Shown here piece by piece: positions 1 to 11,953 of a stretch of 64,000 nt of DNA. Position 1 is the stretch's first letter, and the number at the start of each line of letters is the position of its first letter. The notes under the pieces were generated by a model. It was not told the DNA's origin, did no database searches, and saw only the letters and a list, made by a program, of their open reading frames with translations. Source of the stretch: Petunia secreta (taxonomy: Eukaryota; Streptophyta; Magnoliopsida; Solanales; Solanaceae); NCBI GenBank assembly GCA_029990175.1, contig JARKIP010000021.1, positions 20,031,501 to 20,095,500 of the forward strand. Direction: 5' to 3'. The position numbers and the translations under genes were made by a program.

Positions 1-405
1 AGTTGCACACTAATTCTTGTTTCTTTCACTGTTTTGTCATCCCTCAAATTTACCACTTATGTTTCTTCCAAATTCGGTTTAGGCTTTTTTTCAAACCACT
101 CAATTTCTTCCTGTGTTGATTTGTCAAACTTATCATAATCAGGTCCTTAAACTCAGTGGTTCTGTTACACGTTGCAGTTGCAGATCCAATAAATTTATTA
201 GTTTGAATGCTGAAAAGTAAAATAATGCGTAATTAAAAGGTTAAAAATAAAAAATAAACGAGAAAAAGAGCAATGCTTTTATTAATGAATCCTTGCAAAA
301 CAATGTTTGTAGGGAGACATGTCAAAAAGAAAAGTGCAAATTCCACGACTCGAGGTCGGGTTTTATTTTAGAAAGCATGAAAAAAGAAAACTGATCCCCT
401 TAGCT
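1..405. other. AT-rich stretch at window edge, possible Ogre intron region
   Basis: No coding signal is visible. It lies directly downstream (on the - strand) of the protease/G-patch frame. In Ogre elements a known intron separates the protease part from RT, so this could be the start of that intron, but the RT side is outside the window. Confidence 0.3.
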
Positions 406-1104
406 CTACCAAGGTCCACGATATGCTCGGGCTAGGCTACTGGACCAATTGTTTAGTGCAACTCCAGATTCAACCTTTGTAAGCTTAGGAGGTTCAACAT
501 GCTCTTCCAGGATCACAGAACGGTTTTCGTTAGATAGGAACAGCTTCTCCATGCCTGCCAGCAAATCCTCTTCAGCATCAACGGCCTTTGATTCGTTTTT
601 TTGTATTGTAGACACCTCCCCCTTGCAACCGTCCAAGTGGCCAGACAAAACAAAAATATGCAGCAGAGACTTGATACTTCTTTTGTATTACTTGAAGTCC
701 AACGAGGCTTCTTCCATACCCTTCTCCTAAGTAATGAAGTATCCTATGCCAGATTTTTCCTCGTTGAGCCTCATCAAAATTTGAATGGGCTCTGCCATAC
801 CATCCAAGTTCTTGCCCAAACCTTTTCCTGATTCGTAGCGTTGCTTTAACATGATGCCTATCACCCAATCTCCGGGCCATTTTGCAGGTTGCGGGAGTAT
901 GTACGGTTCCTTGATTTTCTCAAGTTCAGGCTCGACTATCTTAGGTATCCACACCTGTTTTCCTTTTGTCTCTCTATAAATGCGTCTCCAGTCAGGACGG
1001 GCGTTGGGAGGGTACACAAGTTGCTCCTCTGTCTTGGCAGGTATTGTCTCACGGAATTCCCGTGCAGGTACGCCCAAATCAGATATCACAGGCTCCCAGA
1101 CCAA
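406..1104 (-). pseudogene. Ogre pol segment downstream of protease, with G-patch motif
   Basis: Two open stretches (1104-727 and 648-406) share the reading frame of the protease piece upstream and are separated by stops. The first holds a glycine-rich G-patch-like motif (ESGKGLGKNLDGMAEPI). Motifs of this kind occur at the end of the protease segment of Tat/Ogre-type polyproteins. The second is acidic and of unknown function. I see no RT motif here. The frame closes at 406, so the RT frame must start beyond the window or be reached by splicing. Confidence 0.6.
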
Positions 1105-1260
1105 ATTTCTTCCTTCATAGCCTTTGCCTCGACCATCCCAGTAGAAATTTCTCTTCTTTTCAGTCCCTTCTGGTGCATTGACGAGTTTAGGAGCGAAGTG
1201 TGTAGAATACCCTCCTTGAACCGTGTTAACGTTCCTCCTATAGCCATTGCAGTTCCACTT

Positions 1261-1995
1261 TTAGTTGTAACTCTTGTGATATAATCCTCGGCTGTCGTGC
1301 ATTGCTCCCACTAACTCCACAGTGTAGAAAGTTTGCCCTTCCAATGTGTTTCCCTTGGTTGTCGATATGGTTTGCTCATTGTAGATGAAGTTGCTCCATT
1401 CACCGAATACCACGACCTGCTTGTTGTCCCATTCAAACTTTACTGTCTGATGCAGGGTGGAAGGTACCTCCCCATCCATTTGAATCCAAGGTCTTCCCAA
1501 CAGCAGGTTGTATAAGGCCGAAATGTCCACGACGTGAAACTCGGCAGTGAACTCAACTGGACCGACCATGATAGTAAGGTCGATCTCCATAATAGTGCTT
1601 CTTTGGGAACCATCAAACGCCTTCACTTTCATGTCACTTTCCCTAATCTTGCTATGATCGATCCCCATTCTTTTCAAAGTGATGAATGGGCATATGTTCA
1701 AACCATACCCTCTGTTAATCAGAACTCTTCCTACAAACCAGTCTTTGCATTTGATAGTGACATGCAAAGCCTTGTTATGCCCAAGCTCCTCTGGTGGTAA
1801 CTCGTCTTCGTAGAAGCTGATTCGGTTGGATTTCATGACTTGCCCAACCATGCTAGCCAGATTTTCAACAGTGGTGTCAACTGGTACATGATCTTCGTCT
1901 AACACTTTCATCAAGGCATTCTGGTGACTTTCCGAATTTACCAGTAGAGATAAAATGGAGATTTGAGCTGGAGTTTTGCCCAAGTGATCAACCAC
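1261..1995 (-). pseudogene. Ogre retropepsin (aspartic protease) domain
   Basis: This 244-residue open frame has the layout of a plant Ty3/gypsy retropepsin: a LINRGYGLNICP motif where the active-site loop belongs (about residue 100), then the later hydrophobic LLLGRPWI motif (about residue 170) that closes the fold. In functional members the first motif carries the catalytic Asp followed by Gly. Here the Asp position reads Asn, so the enzyme should be inactive. The protein would cut the Gag-Pol polyprotein in the particle. It lies in the same frame as the G-patch piece downstream and follows the gag remnant upstream. Confidence 0.7.
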
Positions 1996-2269
1996 ATAGT
2001 AGCTTTTTACCTGCTCTTTCTTTCATAACACTTCAGACTCTTCTTCGCTGATTCCTTTTCTATTTTGCTCCCTGCCATGAGCAAGATTCTCGGAAGTATA
2101 GAATTTCCTACTTCTAGTCATCCCTTGTGTTGCAACTATCTCAATCACCGTCTTCCCTTTTCTTCTTTTCTCTTCTTAATAATCCCATGGTACCGCCTTG
2201 TCATCATATGGAGGAACCACGTCCACATAGAATTTGGGGGCCACTTCCACCTCAATAAGGATTGGCGCT

Positions 2270-3947
2270 TTAGAAACTTGTGCAACAGAAGTGAGTGTTG
2301 GTGCAGCTTCCTTTTTCTCTGATGATGGTTCCTTCTAGATTGCAGTTAGCCTCTAATTCGATCAAGTTTACCCTATTGTCCCTATGATCGGGCAGTGGGT
2401 TGTTGTGCACATTAGGTTCCTTCAAGTGTATCACTTTCTGATCAATCAAGTCTTGTATTTTATCCCTCAATGCAAAGAATTTTACGGTATCATGGCCGGG
2501 CCCTCCAGAATAGTAAGCCTAAGTCTTGGAATAGTCAAAGAATGGTGAGCTCTTTTCAGACATCTTGAATGGGATAGGCTGGATATGTCCTGCTGCCTTG
2601 AGTCTTTCGAACAACTGGGTTTGGGATTCGGCAAGTGGGGTGTAGTTTCTTCTAGGCTTTTGGTTTTTTTGGGCGAGGTCTAGGAGGGTATGTGTTATTA
2701 TTTCTGTAGTTTCGATTTTGTGGGTATGTTGGTCGTGGTGGATGTGGGCCTTGGAAAGTAGGTTATGTGTTGTATACAGGATAGACATATGGTGATGAAG
2801 AATATGGGTATGGCGAAAGAGGTGTTTGATAGTAGTGATTGTGGGTAGGAGTGCGATCAAGAGAGGTAGTGACGAAAGAGACCTCGTCCTTCTTCTTCTT
2901 GGTGATACCAACGTTACCAGTTTGCAGGGCTTTGTTAGTGGCTCGTAGTGCAGCTAAGCTAACAATTCTCCAAGATTTCACGCCATCGTCAACAATATCC
3001 TTAATCTTGATCAATTCTCCGAATTTCTTATCCTGCATGTTCAGCATCTTATCAAAGTACACGTCTTCTTGTATGTGGATAAAGGTTGCCACTATTTATG
3101 TATCATCCATGGGTGGTTGGACCTTTGCGGCTTCAGCTCTCCACCTTGTTACATACTCCCGAAAAGTTTCATTATTGGGATTTTTCTTTAACTTTTCCAG
3201 ATAAAAGCGATCAGGCATGGCATCAGTGTTGTGCCCAAAACTGTCGACAAAATTTCCAGCCATTGCTTCCCAACTAGTCCACTTCTTCAACTGTTGCTTG
3301 GAGTACCACGTCAGTGCATCTCCTTTCAGACTGCAATTAAATAACTACATCCTAATCTTTTCATCATTGTCCTACTCTAATCAGCTTGTCACAGTAAGAC
3401 CTTAAGTGAGGCATCGGGTCACCGCTGCCATCGAATAGATTGAAGTCGGTGTCTCGTAACCGTCAGGCAACTTTAAATTGGGGTAGAGGCAGAGGTCTTC
3501 ATTAGCTAATCCCCTTGTCTCCGTAGTCACCTGGAATAGCTTAACCTTTTTCACCAACCGCTTAACTTGCTCTTTGGTGTTATCTGTCTCATCCTCTGTC
3601 CATGTATACATGTCTTGCTCTTTGGTAGGTGATGAAACGGGTTTAATTTATGCGGTGAAGGTGTGGAACTGAGTGGTGGGGTTGTTTTGGGGTGCTTTTG
3701 GTGGTGCAACATAGGTAGGGTATGAGATGTCTTTCTCGGGAAATAGTGGATCTTTGCCATGAGGGCGGGTAGGTTTGTTTGGGTCGGTATTTCCATCAGC
3801 ATAAACAGGGGAAACTCTATTCTCCAGTTCAAACAACCTTTGCTCCAGCTTCGCATTCTCTTCGTACGCAACTACACCTTGTTTTCCAAGAGTCCCTCCA
3901 ATAGTGGAATTTGTAGCAGTTCCGTCAACTTTGTCAAACTCAGTCAT
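2270..3947 (-). pseudogene. Ogre gag, broken
   Basis: The start is taken as the ATG at 3947 (MTEFDK), followed by a coiled-coil-like stretch rich in Glu and Leu. Recognisable Gag pieces follow in several frames: 3611-3402 (YPNLKLPDGYETP), 3290-3096 (ending in the RWRAEAAKVQPP motif typical of plant retrotransposon gag) and 2911-2519. A degenerate nucleocapsid-like piece lies near 2520-2400 (YSGGPGHDTVKFFALRDKI), where the usual cysteines are lost. Gag would build the cytoplasmic virus-like particle and bind the RNA. At least four frame changes break it. Confidence 0.65.
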
Positions 3948-4439
3948 GATATTTCGTCTCGTCCTTGTCCTTGTAGATAAAGGGGGAGGTGTTGAAATTG
4001 ACCTTCTGGATCTCAACCGGTACTGCGGCGCGGCCAGAATGCACAAACCGACCTTCGAGGATTGGAAGTAAGATAACCTTTAAAATATCTAAAGATAAAT
4101 GTGAGTGGAGCGTTAGAGAATTAAATGTGAAAATTAATATCGTGCGATCGTGTCCTATTATGCAGGGGACCTCATTTATGCCAGAGGTAGGCCTATCGAT
4201 GATTTGAAGTAATATTTGTGCCGAATACGTCATTTCGTTTGCTTGAAAATAATTAAAACAAATCTATAAACCTAAAAATAAAGAAATTTTATTTGATTTG
4301 CTTGACTTTATTACAAATACCAATATCAAAGGAAAAAGACAACGACTCGTCTAAGACAACAGAACGACTCGACTGGGAAAGGAAAAAATGACTCGATTAA
4401 AGACAACTCGACTACGTGCCAAGCAAAGAGGTACTCCGT
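3948..4439. other. Spacer between Ogre ORF1 and gag
   Basis: About 490 bp of AT-rich non-coding DNA lies between the end of the second ORF1 copy and the gag start. I see no recognisable motif. An ORF1-gag spacer is expected in this type of element. Confidence 0.4.
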
Positions 4440-6094
4440 TCAAGCATCAACTTTGACATCTTCCTCCTCCTTTTCTTCTTCCTCAAATTCCCTCTCTTCT
4501 TCAGGTTCCTCATCTGGTTCTTTTTCTAAACTCTTTGGCGGATATACGTTGAATATTTCTATAAGATCTTTTCCATCATGCATGTCACCCAAAGCTTTTG
4601 TAAAGAACTCACAAATCTCTGTTCCCATCGTTCCCTTCTCTGCCATGTGTACCATTTTGAAATGCTCTGCCCAACCCTTGAGGAGATCTTGCAAGCTCCA
4701 TGCGACTTGTCTAGCTGCCAATGTCATGTTCATCTAAAACTTGCCTTCGTCCCTTTTAATCTTGTCTTTGTGATGCCTTCTCATTTCCCTCTCTTGTGTT
4801 GCTCTTAGTTCTTTCCTCTTTTGCTCAAGCTTATTTTGCATTCTCTTTTACTTTTCCTCGAGGCTTGGAGCTTCAACTTTCCTTTTCAAATTGACTTTTG
4901 ATCGGAATCTCTTCCTATGTTCTTCGAGCTTATGAGGATAGGCCAGCGCAGTGCCAGGATTCACCCTATTGTCTCGACCATGAGGAAACTGTGTCATTTC
5001 TCTTTTTCCCACATTATCAATAGTTCATCAACCAGTGGGGCATTCAATGTCATTAATGTCACCATTGAAATTCCTTCCTTTTGTCAACTGAGGGAATTGT
5101 TGTGTCATTCCTACTTGCCATAGGGTTCTTAAGGGAACATAGTGTTGAGTCTTGGAACCCGATTAGTGTCAAAAATGTAGCGTCTTGACTCTGCACAGAG
5201 ATGATAAAATAGGCACATTTTCTATCACCCACTGCATACTTTGCAACTCCTCGAACTTGATGTACCACTCGTGCATTCCCCTAGTTTTTGTCCACGGTAC
5301 TGCATCCATCATACGAATGCCATGTGTAATGATGCCGTCGATCCTTAGCGCCACTGGTGCGAATGGCTTATCGTGGTCTTATGTAGATGCTCCATCAACC
5401 ACATCTGTAGCAAGAAGTTACACCCTTCAAATAAATCTGCTTCCTTTTTACACTTGGGTAAAACTTTGTAGATGTCTCCCACGATCATCGGAATCAAACT
5501 TACTTGACGCATGTGAGCACCTCTACGCAAGCCTTCAACTACCCACCCCATCCTTATGTGGATCATTCCTTCTTTTTCAGGGAAAATTATACTCCCTAGA
5601 AAACCAATGGTGAAAGCTGTAGATTCGGTCCATTCCAAATCTTGGATTCCTGATGCCTCTTGCATATTGTGCCGAAGAGTCACGTCTCCAAACTTAGCAT
5701 AAAAAAATTCCAAAGCAACTTTTCCATCTTGGACACCCTTGAAGTATGGTGCATAGGGAACTTGCAGAAGTTCAAAAAATTTCCTAGGATTCACTTCTCG
5801 GGGGTAAATCATAGTCTCGGGCCAAGGTGTCAACCCTGCTAAACCTCCAATTTTCTCTAGCATTGGTGCCAGTTCTATGCTATTGAAATGAAACACTGCC
5901 CTTTTGTAATCCCATAAATGAGTAGCCGCTTCGACCAGACCCAGTATCGTCGTGTGCCCCATAAGGGATACCAGGTCCCCCAACAAATTCCAGACTTGCA
6001 CCCTGCTAGCTATAGCCAAGTCATCCTACCACAGTCTGACAATATAAGGAGTTTGGAAGAGAGTGTCAAAATCGAGTGTACCTCTTTCAGCCAT
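4440..6094 (-). pseudogene. Ogre ORF1, second copy (DUF7745-like protein)
   Basis: The start is the ATG at 6094 (MAERGTLDFD). A stop follows after about 22 codons, then a 224-residue open stretch (6019-5345), then shorter pieces in other frames to a Glu-rich acidic tail ending at 4440. Visible motifs include WDYKRAVFHFNSIELAPMLE near the N-terminus and PMIVGDIYKVL-KC-FEGCNFLLQMW further on. This pattern matches a plant-specific protein family associated with Ogre ORF1 and with stand-alone plant proteins of unknown function (DUF7745, by my reading). Its role in the element is not known. It lies just downstream of a diverged first copy. Confidence 0.6.
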
Positions 6095-6495
6095 AGTCTG
6101 AAAATAAAACAAAACAAAAAGATCAAAATAATCCTATTGTTTTCACCATACTCAAGCAAACGATTAGCATTTGGCGCAAACATTTTATGCATATGAAAAT
6201 TTGTCATTCCGGGTCATGGACCCTTTTGACATTTGGACAAGGTTTGCTAACAGACCATAACGCACCAAGGGCGTCTGGTTTTTTAAATTTGAGGGATTTT
6301 AAAATTAAGCATGCAAGTGACAACCATTTAATCTCAATTGACCACCAAAACCACTGTGCTTTTATAAATAAGCCAAGTTTGATTATAATAATAAATGAAA
6401 CATAAGATAATAAATCTATCCTAAAAGTCTGGCTCTTCGAGCATTTTTTATTCAGCATCGGGCTTCTTTAGCTTCTTTCACATCTTTCCAATATC

Positions 6496-8100
6496 TCACT
6501 GAGCAACGATCAAGTAAGCCATGGCTAGAAGCTCTCCGCCCCTGTCTCTTTGGATGCAACTTTCATTATATTTTCCCTCGAAACCTTTCTTCAACCCTTC
6601 CAGCTCTCGATCTAAGTCATCCACCTCACGTCTGTGCCTCTTTCGTTCTTCTCTTCTCAACCTCTCGGACATTTTCAACTTCTTCATCAACCAATCAATC
6701 TTGTACTGGTTTTCAGCTTCATTGTCTTTAATTGCCTTAGGTATGTCAGGTTTAGGAATGCGAGCATTTTTCATGTCATTATGCAACCACTCCAAGTAAA
6801 CAACCCCACATCCTACATGGTATATGTCTGGTTCAATTGAATTTTATTCGAAAGATCTTTTCTCTATCCATAGCTTGTGAATATCTGTCACGAACATGAC
6901 CTTGTCTTCTTGGTAGTCTACTTGGAAATGATCTGTGGCTCCTACCAATGGTATGTCTTGTCTCCTTCCTGCTTGTCTCATGGCTCTGATGGGTATGTAA
7001 GGTTGGAGGCCACGTATACCCATAGGAACCATGAATGATTTCATCTTGGATCGAAACAACACTTGCTTAGATGGGAACCAAGGATACATCCACTGTATGT
7101 CTTATTCCTTCAAACTCTTTAACAACATATAACATTCATGAGTAGTCTTGAGCGCCTGAAATTTTTGACATCATAGTGTTGAGCCAAAATGTGGCCCTAA
7201 CGATACATGCTATAGAACTATTGACCAGTATTCAGCTTCTTTTAAAGATGTTCTATCAGCCACACTTGTAACAGCAAATTTCACCCCTCAAAATGTTGAG
7301 CCCCATTTTTACACTTTCCTAAGGCCCTAAGAATTTCAGCTAGGACCGTAGGAACCATGGTGTACCTCTTTTTCTCTATACCATAAAATAATGCATGTGC
7401 GAAATGAATCGGCTTCGTATTGATCTCGTAGTGCGCTCCTTGCAGGAAAACTATAACACCCAGAAATGCAACTGCAAAAGCAAATATTTTTTTTTGTTTT
7501 CCAGTCATGATATGATGCGAACTCACCCTCATGTCTCTATTCGTAGTGCACTCCTTGCAGGAAAACTACAACACCCAGAAATGCAACTGCAAAAGCAAAT
7601 ATTTTTTTTTATTTTCCAGTCATGATATGATGCGAACTCACCCTCATGCCTCTTATAGCCTCGTTCATACCCAAACCTCTCATACAAATATATGCAGCTA
7701 AACTTTGACCTTTTCAAAAATTCGGACACGTCATTTGACTGAAACCCAAATGCTTCTCAAAACTCATCTTCTGTAGGCTGTCGGGGTACAATAATAGTAG
7801 TGACGTCCCACTTGCGATCTTTTAGTCGTAAACCAGGTCCCCAATAAAGCCTCCAATCTCTTCTAGTAATGGTGTCATTTCATATTCCCCGAATCTAAAA
7901 ACATTTCAATCAGCATCCCAAAAACATATAGCAACTTCGATAAGAAATCTGTTAGGTTCTACATCTATAAGTAATGGTAAATGGCCCAACGTCTTGCATA
8001 GTTCAAATTGCCCAGCTTCTCCTAAGTCTTTTCACCAAAACCTTATCTCTTTTGGAATGTCAATAACCATACCGAGCCGAAGATATTCTTTGCGACTCAT
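6496..8100 (-). pseudogene. Ogre ORF1, first copy (DUF7745-like protein)
   Basis: The start is the ATG at 8100 (MSRKEYLRLGMVIDIP). The frame then breaks repeatedly, but the same motif order as in the second copy can be followed: EMTPLLEEIGG near the N-terminus (about 7870), FLGVIVFLQGAHYEINT (about 7460), MVPTVLAEILRALGKC (about 7340), the YPWFPSKQVLFRSKMKSFMV block (about 7080), and a Lys/Arg/Glu-rich coiled coil near 6700-6530 ending in LLAMAYLIVAQ. It is clearly related to, but strongly diverged from, the copy at 4440-6094. A 115-bp tandem duplication lies inside it. Confidence 0.6.
7427..7656. repeat. 115-bp tandem duplication inside Ogre ORF1
   Basis: Two nearly identical 115-bp units start at CGTAGTGC (7427 and 7542). 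Each contains the GCAGGAAAACTA-to-ATGATGCGAACTC stretch. The length is not a multiple of three, so the duplication also disrupts the frame. Confidence 0.85.
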
Positions 8101-8777
8101 GATGCCCTACAAAAAAGAAAATCATTAGACTTAACCCCTTTCCTTTTTGAGAAACAAATGGTGTACTTGACATTTTAATTTTAAAAGAGATGTACACATA
8201 ATCATATCCAAACGCCCCTTTGGAGTTAGTAACTCGTTTGGGCTTGGTTTGGACATGATGTACTAAAGACTAAGGCATAGCCGGAATTTCCTAATAATGG
8301 TATGATGCATGAACTTAGTAACGACTCCACTAAGATTTTAGGTACAACTAGACCATTTTTTTCAAGCGAACAACTTAAGAGCTGAAGGCTTGATAACTGC
8401 CAACAGCCCCGCTAGCTGGCTAAATTTTGCAAGACCTTCTCCTAAGTGTTTATTTTTTGAGAGAAAAGGGACGGTCGTGGGTTCCACGTAACCGTGCCTT
8501 CCTAATAAGCTCTAAAAAGTTGAAGGATGTCAGGAGTGGCGGACGACATGAGCGAAAATATCACATAAATTATTTTGAAATAAAGTACATTTAAAATCAC
8601 TAAATTAATAATAATAAATAAATAAATAAATAAAATAACAAAAAGAGAAATAAGAAAATAAAATAAAGAAATAAGTTAGTACATAATAATAAATAATAAT
8701 GCAAAATAAATAAACTACAATAATAATGAAATAATATTTATCCCAAAAAATTAACCCGTTGTGGTTAGGACTTTTCA
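8101..8777. other. Ogre 5' leader, non-coding
   Basis: This 0.68 kb stretch lies between the PBS and the first ORF1 copy. It is very A/T-rich, with AATAAATAAATA runs near 8610-8700 and no coding signal. It is expected to be the untranslated leader. Confidence 0.5.
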
Positions 8778-8795
8778 TCCCCAGCGGAGTCGCCG
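8778..8795 (-). other. Primer binding site, tRNA-Arg
   Basis: The + strand reads CCCCAGCGGAGTCGCC directly beside the LTR end. This matches the 3' end of plant cytosolic tRNA-Arg(ACG) from memory. The base that should complete the CCA end is changed. It marks the start of minus-strand DNA synthesis for the element. Confidence 0.75.
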
Positions 8796-9655
8796 TTCTG
8801 TCGCATCCTCCCCCCCCCCCCCCCCTTTTTGCCTAACTCGGAGCGAGTCAAAATTTGGGTTTGACTAGGTAAACTCGGTTGTATTGAGTTTGGAGTCGCC
8901 ACCTAACATGGATTTCTAAGGTGTATTGGGTCACCTATATATCTAAGGGTCAAGATTTAACTTCCCCTAAGGGTCAAGATTTAACTCCGGGAAGTTGTAT
9001 TTTTAGAGATTCTACGGGTAAGAAGTCCAAATGACTCGAGAAAGAAGGTGTTAGACACTTTTCCAAGTCTCACGAAAGGTGGTTCCCGTCCGGGTTTTCA
9101 TTCTTTGGGATGTTAGGAAATAATCATGCAATAAACAATTAAAGTACAAAATTATGCTTCAATTTTAAGGTCATTTTCTAAAACTAAGGCAAAAATCTCA
9201 ATCACTTATACTAGTTGGGACATTTACGCAAATAGATTAAACATGGACAGTGGGGTTCGAGTTCTGGACCTTAATAATTTGCAGAAACGGCCTAAGTCCT
9301 ATGCCTAATTGCGCTTTTGGCCTATGATTTTACAAGTGCCTACTCAAACATGGTTACAATCGCAAGAAACATCAATATACAGTTTATTTGTGCAAATCCC
9401 GTAATGGGGCCAGTTTACAAAAAGCAGGCAAATTTTGAAGAGTATTAAATTTGACATAAAAACCAAATAGTGGCTATTTTATCAAAAATATGTTAGCCAT
9501 TCCGGATTGGCGTGATTTGACATTAATTGTCAAACCTTAACCTTAATGACTATTTTTATTTTTGGTGTCAATTTTGAAAACATATGTATATAGGTTGATT
9601 TTTTTTTTTTAAAAAAAAGGGTTCACAAATCACACAAATGCACATAAAGGCCATT

Positions 9656-9690
9656 GCGCGCGCGCGCGCGCGCGCGCACACACACACACA
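9656..9690. repeat. (CG)n-(CA)n alternating tract
   Basis: About 22 bp of uninterrupted GC/CG alternation run straight into (CA)7. The tract is strictly alternating purine-pyrimidine. Confidence 0.95.
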
Positions 9691-10654
9691 AATATGCAAG
9701 TGCATGATCAAGTGGTATAGATATGCTTTAAAAATATATGTATACAAATTTGTATAGTTGACCCGTAACTTATACTCCCCTATACACTATTACGTTAGTG
9801 TATAAGAGATTGAAGTTTGGTCAAAAAAATTAGTTTAAGCAAGTAGAGGGTCGGATCTGATATAAGGTTAGGACCCAGATCAATAATGCAAAAGAGGGGC
9901 TGTTTGATTTTACAGAAATAGTCTAATTTTAAGTAGTTATTGCACATATAGCCCCTGTTTAGCCGAGAATTACCATATTTCATGCTACACTTGTAGGATT
10001 GACAAACCTTAATTAAAATCATCATATCACTATACGAATGTGTATATATTAACAGTCAGTTTTCAATTTAGCATGCAAATTCATGTTTCCTTGTAGTATC
10101 ATGATGCAACAAATAAGGGCGTGAGGGTTGAAGTAGAGGCCCCTAATGGCCATGGCACAATTTTCAAACACATATAATACAGGCAGGTGTCCTAGTAAAT
10201 ACATAAATAAGATAGGGGAGAGTCTATAACATAAAGGAATCAAAGAGACAGGTTAATGCATTGCATAAGTTCATCAGACTATGCCACTGTTTTGGCCTAA
10301 CTCATAAGCCTTTGAGTATCATTCCCCTGCACAAAAACTGGTTAGCAATATAAGGCTTTTTTACCTCTTTTTCTCAGAGTCTGGAATCCCTACAATATTA
10401 TCTAGGGTATAGTTCCTAGAACTATCCCAAGAAGAACCTGCAAACAGTGTTAATGGCCAAAAGAAAGGCCTTGACAAGTAGCACACATGCACAATACATG
10501 GGAACCATACATTCACATGCTCATAGAGAGTCAAGAGAGATCAACTACCTCAGGATTTCTGAACAAGTAAGAAGAACCAGCAGTGTGAGTGCAGCAAAGA
10601 GAAGGCCTGCACCAGTGAAGTGAAGTCTTCTAATTTTCAGTAAGGACAGTGAAT

Positions 10655-10723
<69 letters not shown>
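10655..10723. repeat. (GA)n microsatellite
   Basis: About 69 bp of GA repeat with one GGG interruption, followed at 10741 by a short (TG)n. Apparent Glu/Arg-repeat peptides here are artefacts of the repeat. Confidence 0.95.
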
Positions 10724-10724
<1 letters not shown>

Positions 10725-11879
10725 CTTTTAGTGTTTTCAATGTGTGTGTGTGTGTGTTCTCTGTATTTCAATGTGAATTTCATATGTCTCTAAGTGTGCT
10801 AAAGTCCAGTTTATATATGCATAGTATAGGGCCTTTTTTTTAAAATCCAAATTCCAATGCGAAAGGGTGATCAAAATTGGCAAAACTCAAATAAGGAAAA
10901 GATAGATTATAATGCTAATTAGAAGGAATCAATTTTTCAATATATTTTCCATAAATAAAGACAGTTTGAAAATTACCAAATGTTCTCATTCCAAAATAGC
11001 CTGATCAGGATCCCTAAATTAAGGCAAATAGAATTCTAGGCATTTACAGTTCCCCTCCTTAACAATAATCAAGTCCGAGTTTTAGAAATCAATGTACAAA
11101 TATGTCTTAGACTATTTTAGGCTCAAAATCATGGATTGTTCTAACATATTCCAATCAAAATCCCTAATTGATACCATACCGATCAATCAAGCAACTTTTC
11201 TATTCAAACATCAATTACAAGTTTCAATCACAATCCTTTAATCATGCAAATCAGATTTCAGACTAATCAAAACACATTATTCAAGGAGATTCTGTACTTG
11301 AACAGGATGATCAACAAGATACAATGCACGAGATCAATTTTTAAATCAAACACGGATTCCATGTTTAAAGCTAGTAAAGATAGCATAGGAATTAAGCTAA
11401 TGATTATTCAAGCATACAAGAGTTTAAAGGGAATATTCAGTTAATCGGTGACTCAAACAAAGGCTACGAGTGAACTTGTATCCTAGCTAATCAACAAGTA
11501 CAAACACTTATGCTAATTCACAGAAAAACTATGGATAATATCGAATAGGTTCATAAACATTAAAAGAGAGAAAGGGGTACCTATTTTAAAATTGGAATCG
11601 GATCAAACTCGACCCAACTCCGATTATGTATGCATGAGGGTTTTTGCCCTTTTCTTAAGCCAGTAATGCTCATGTTTTCGTAAAGACACCGTCGGAGCTT
11701 TTCTTCCGGTGACAAAGACGAAGTCGGGGTGGGGTAGGATTTTGAGCTTTGTCAAATGGGCAAATCATTATAGTGGTTTTGTTGCGGTGATCAAGGGGAA
11801 CATGAGGGTGTATTTGGTTTTGAGTTTTGCCGGTGGGAATGGTAGGAAAATGCCGTAATAGTGGTGGTGCTAGGGTTTC

Positions 11880-11881
<2 letters not shown>

Positions 11882-11951
<70 letters not shown>
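11882..11951. repeat. (GA)n microsatellite
   Basis: A 70-bp pure GA run inside the Ogre-like LTR. Confidence 0.95.

Positions 11952-11953
<2 letters not shown>

Noticed and set aside
10649..10843. Open frame with Glu/Arg repeats
   Set aside because: It is a translation of the (GA)n microsatellite with no other coding signal.
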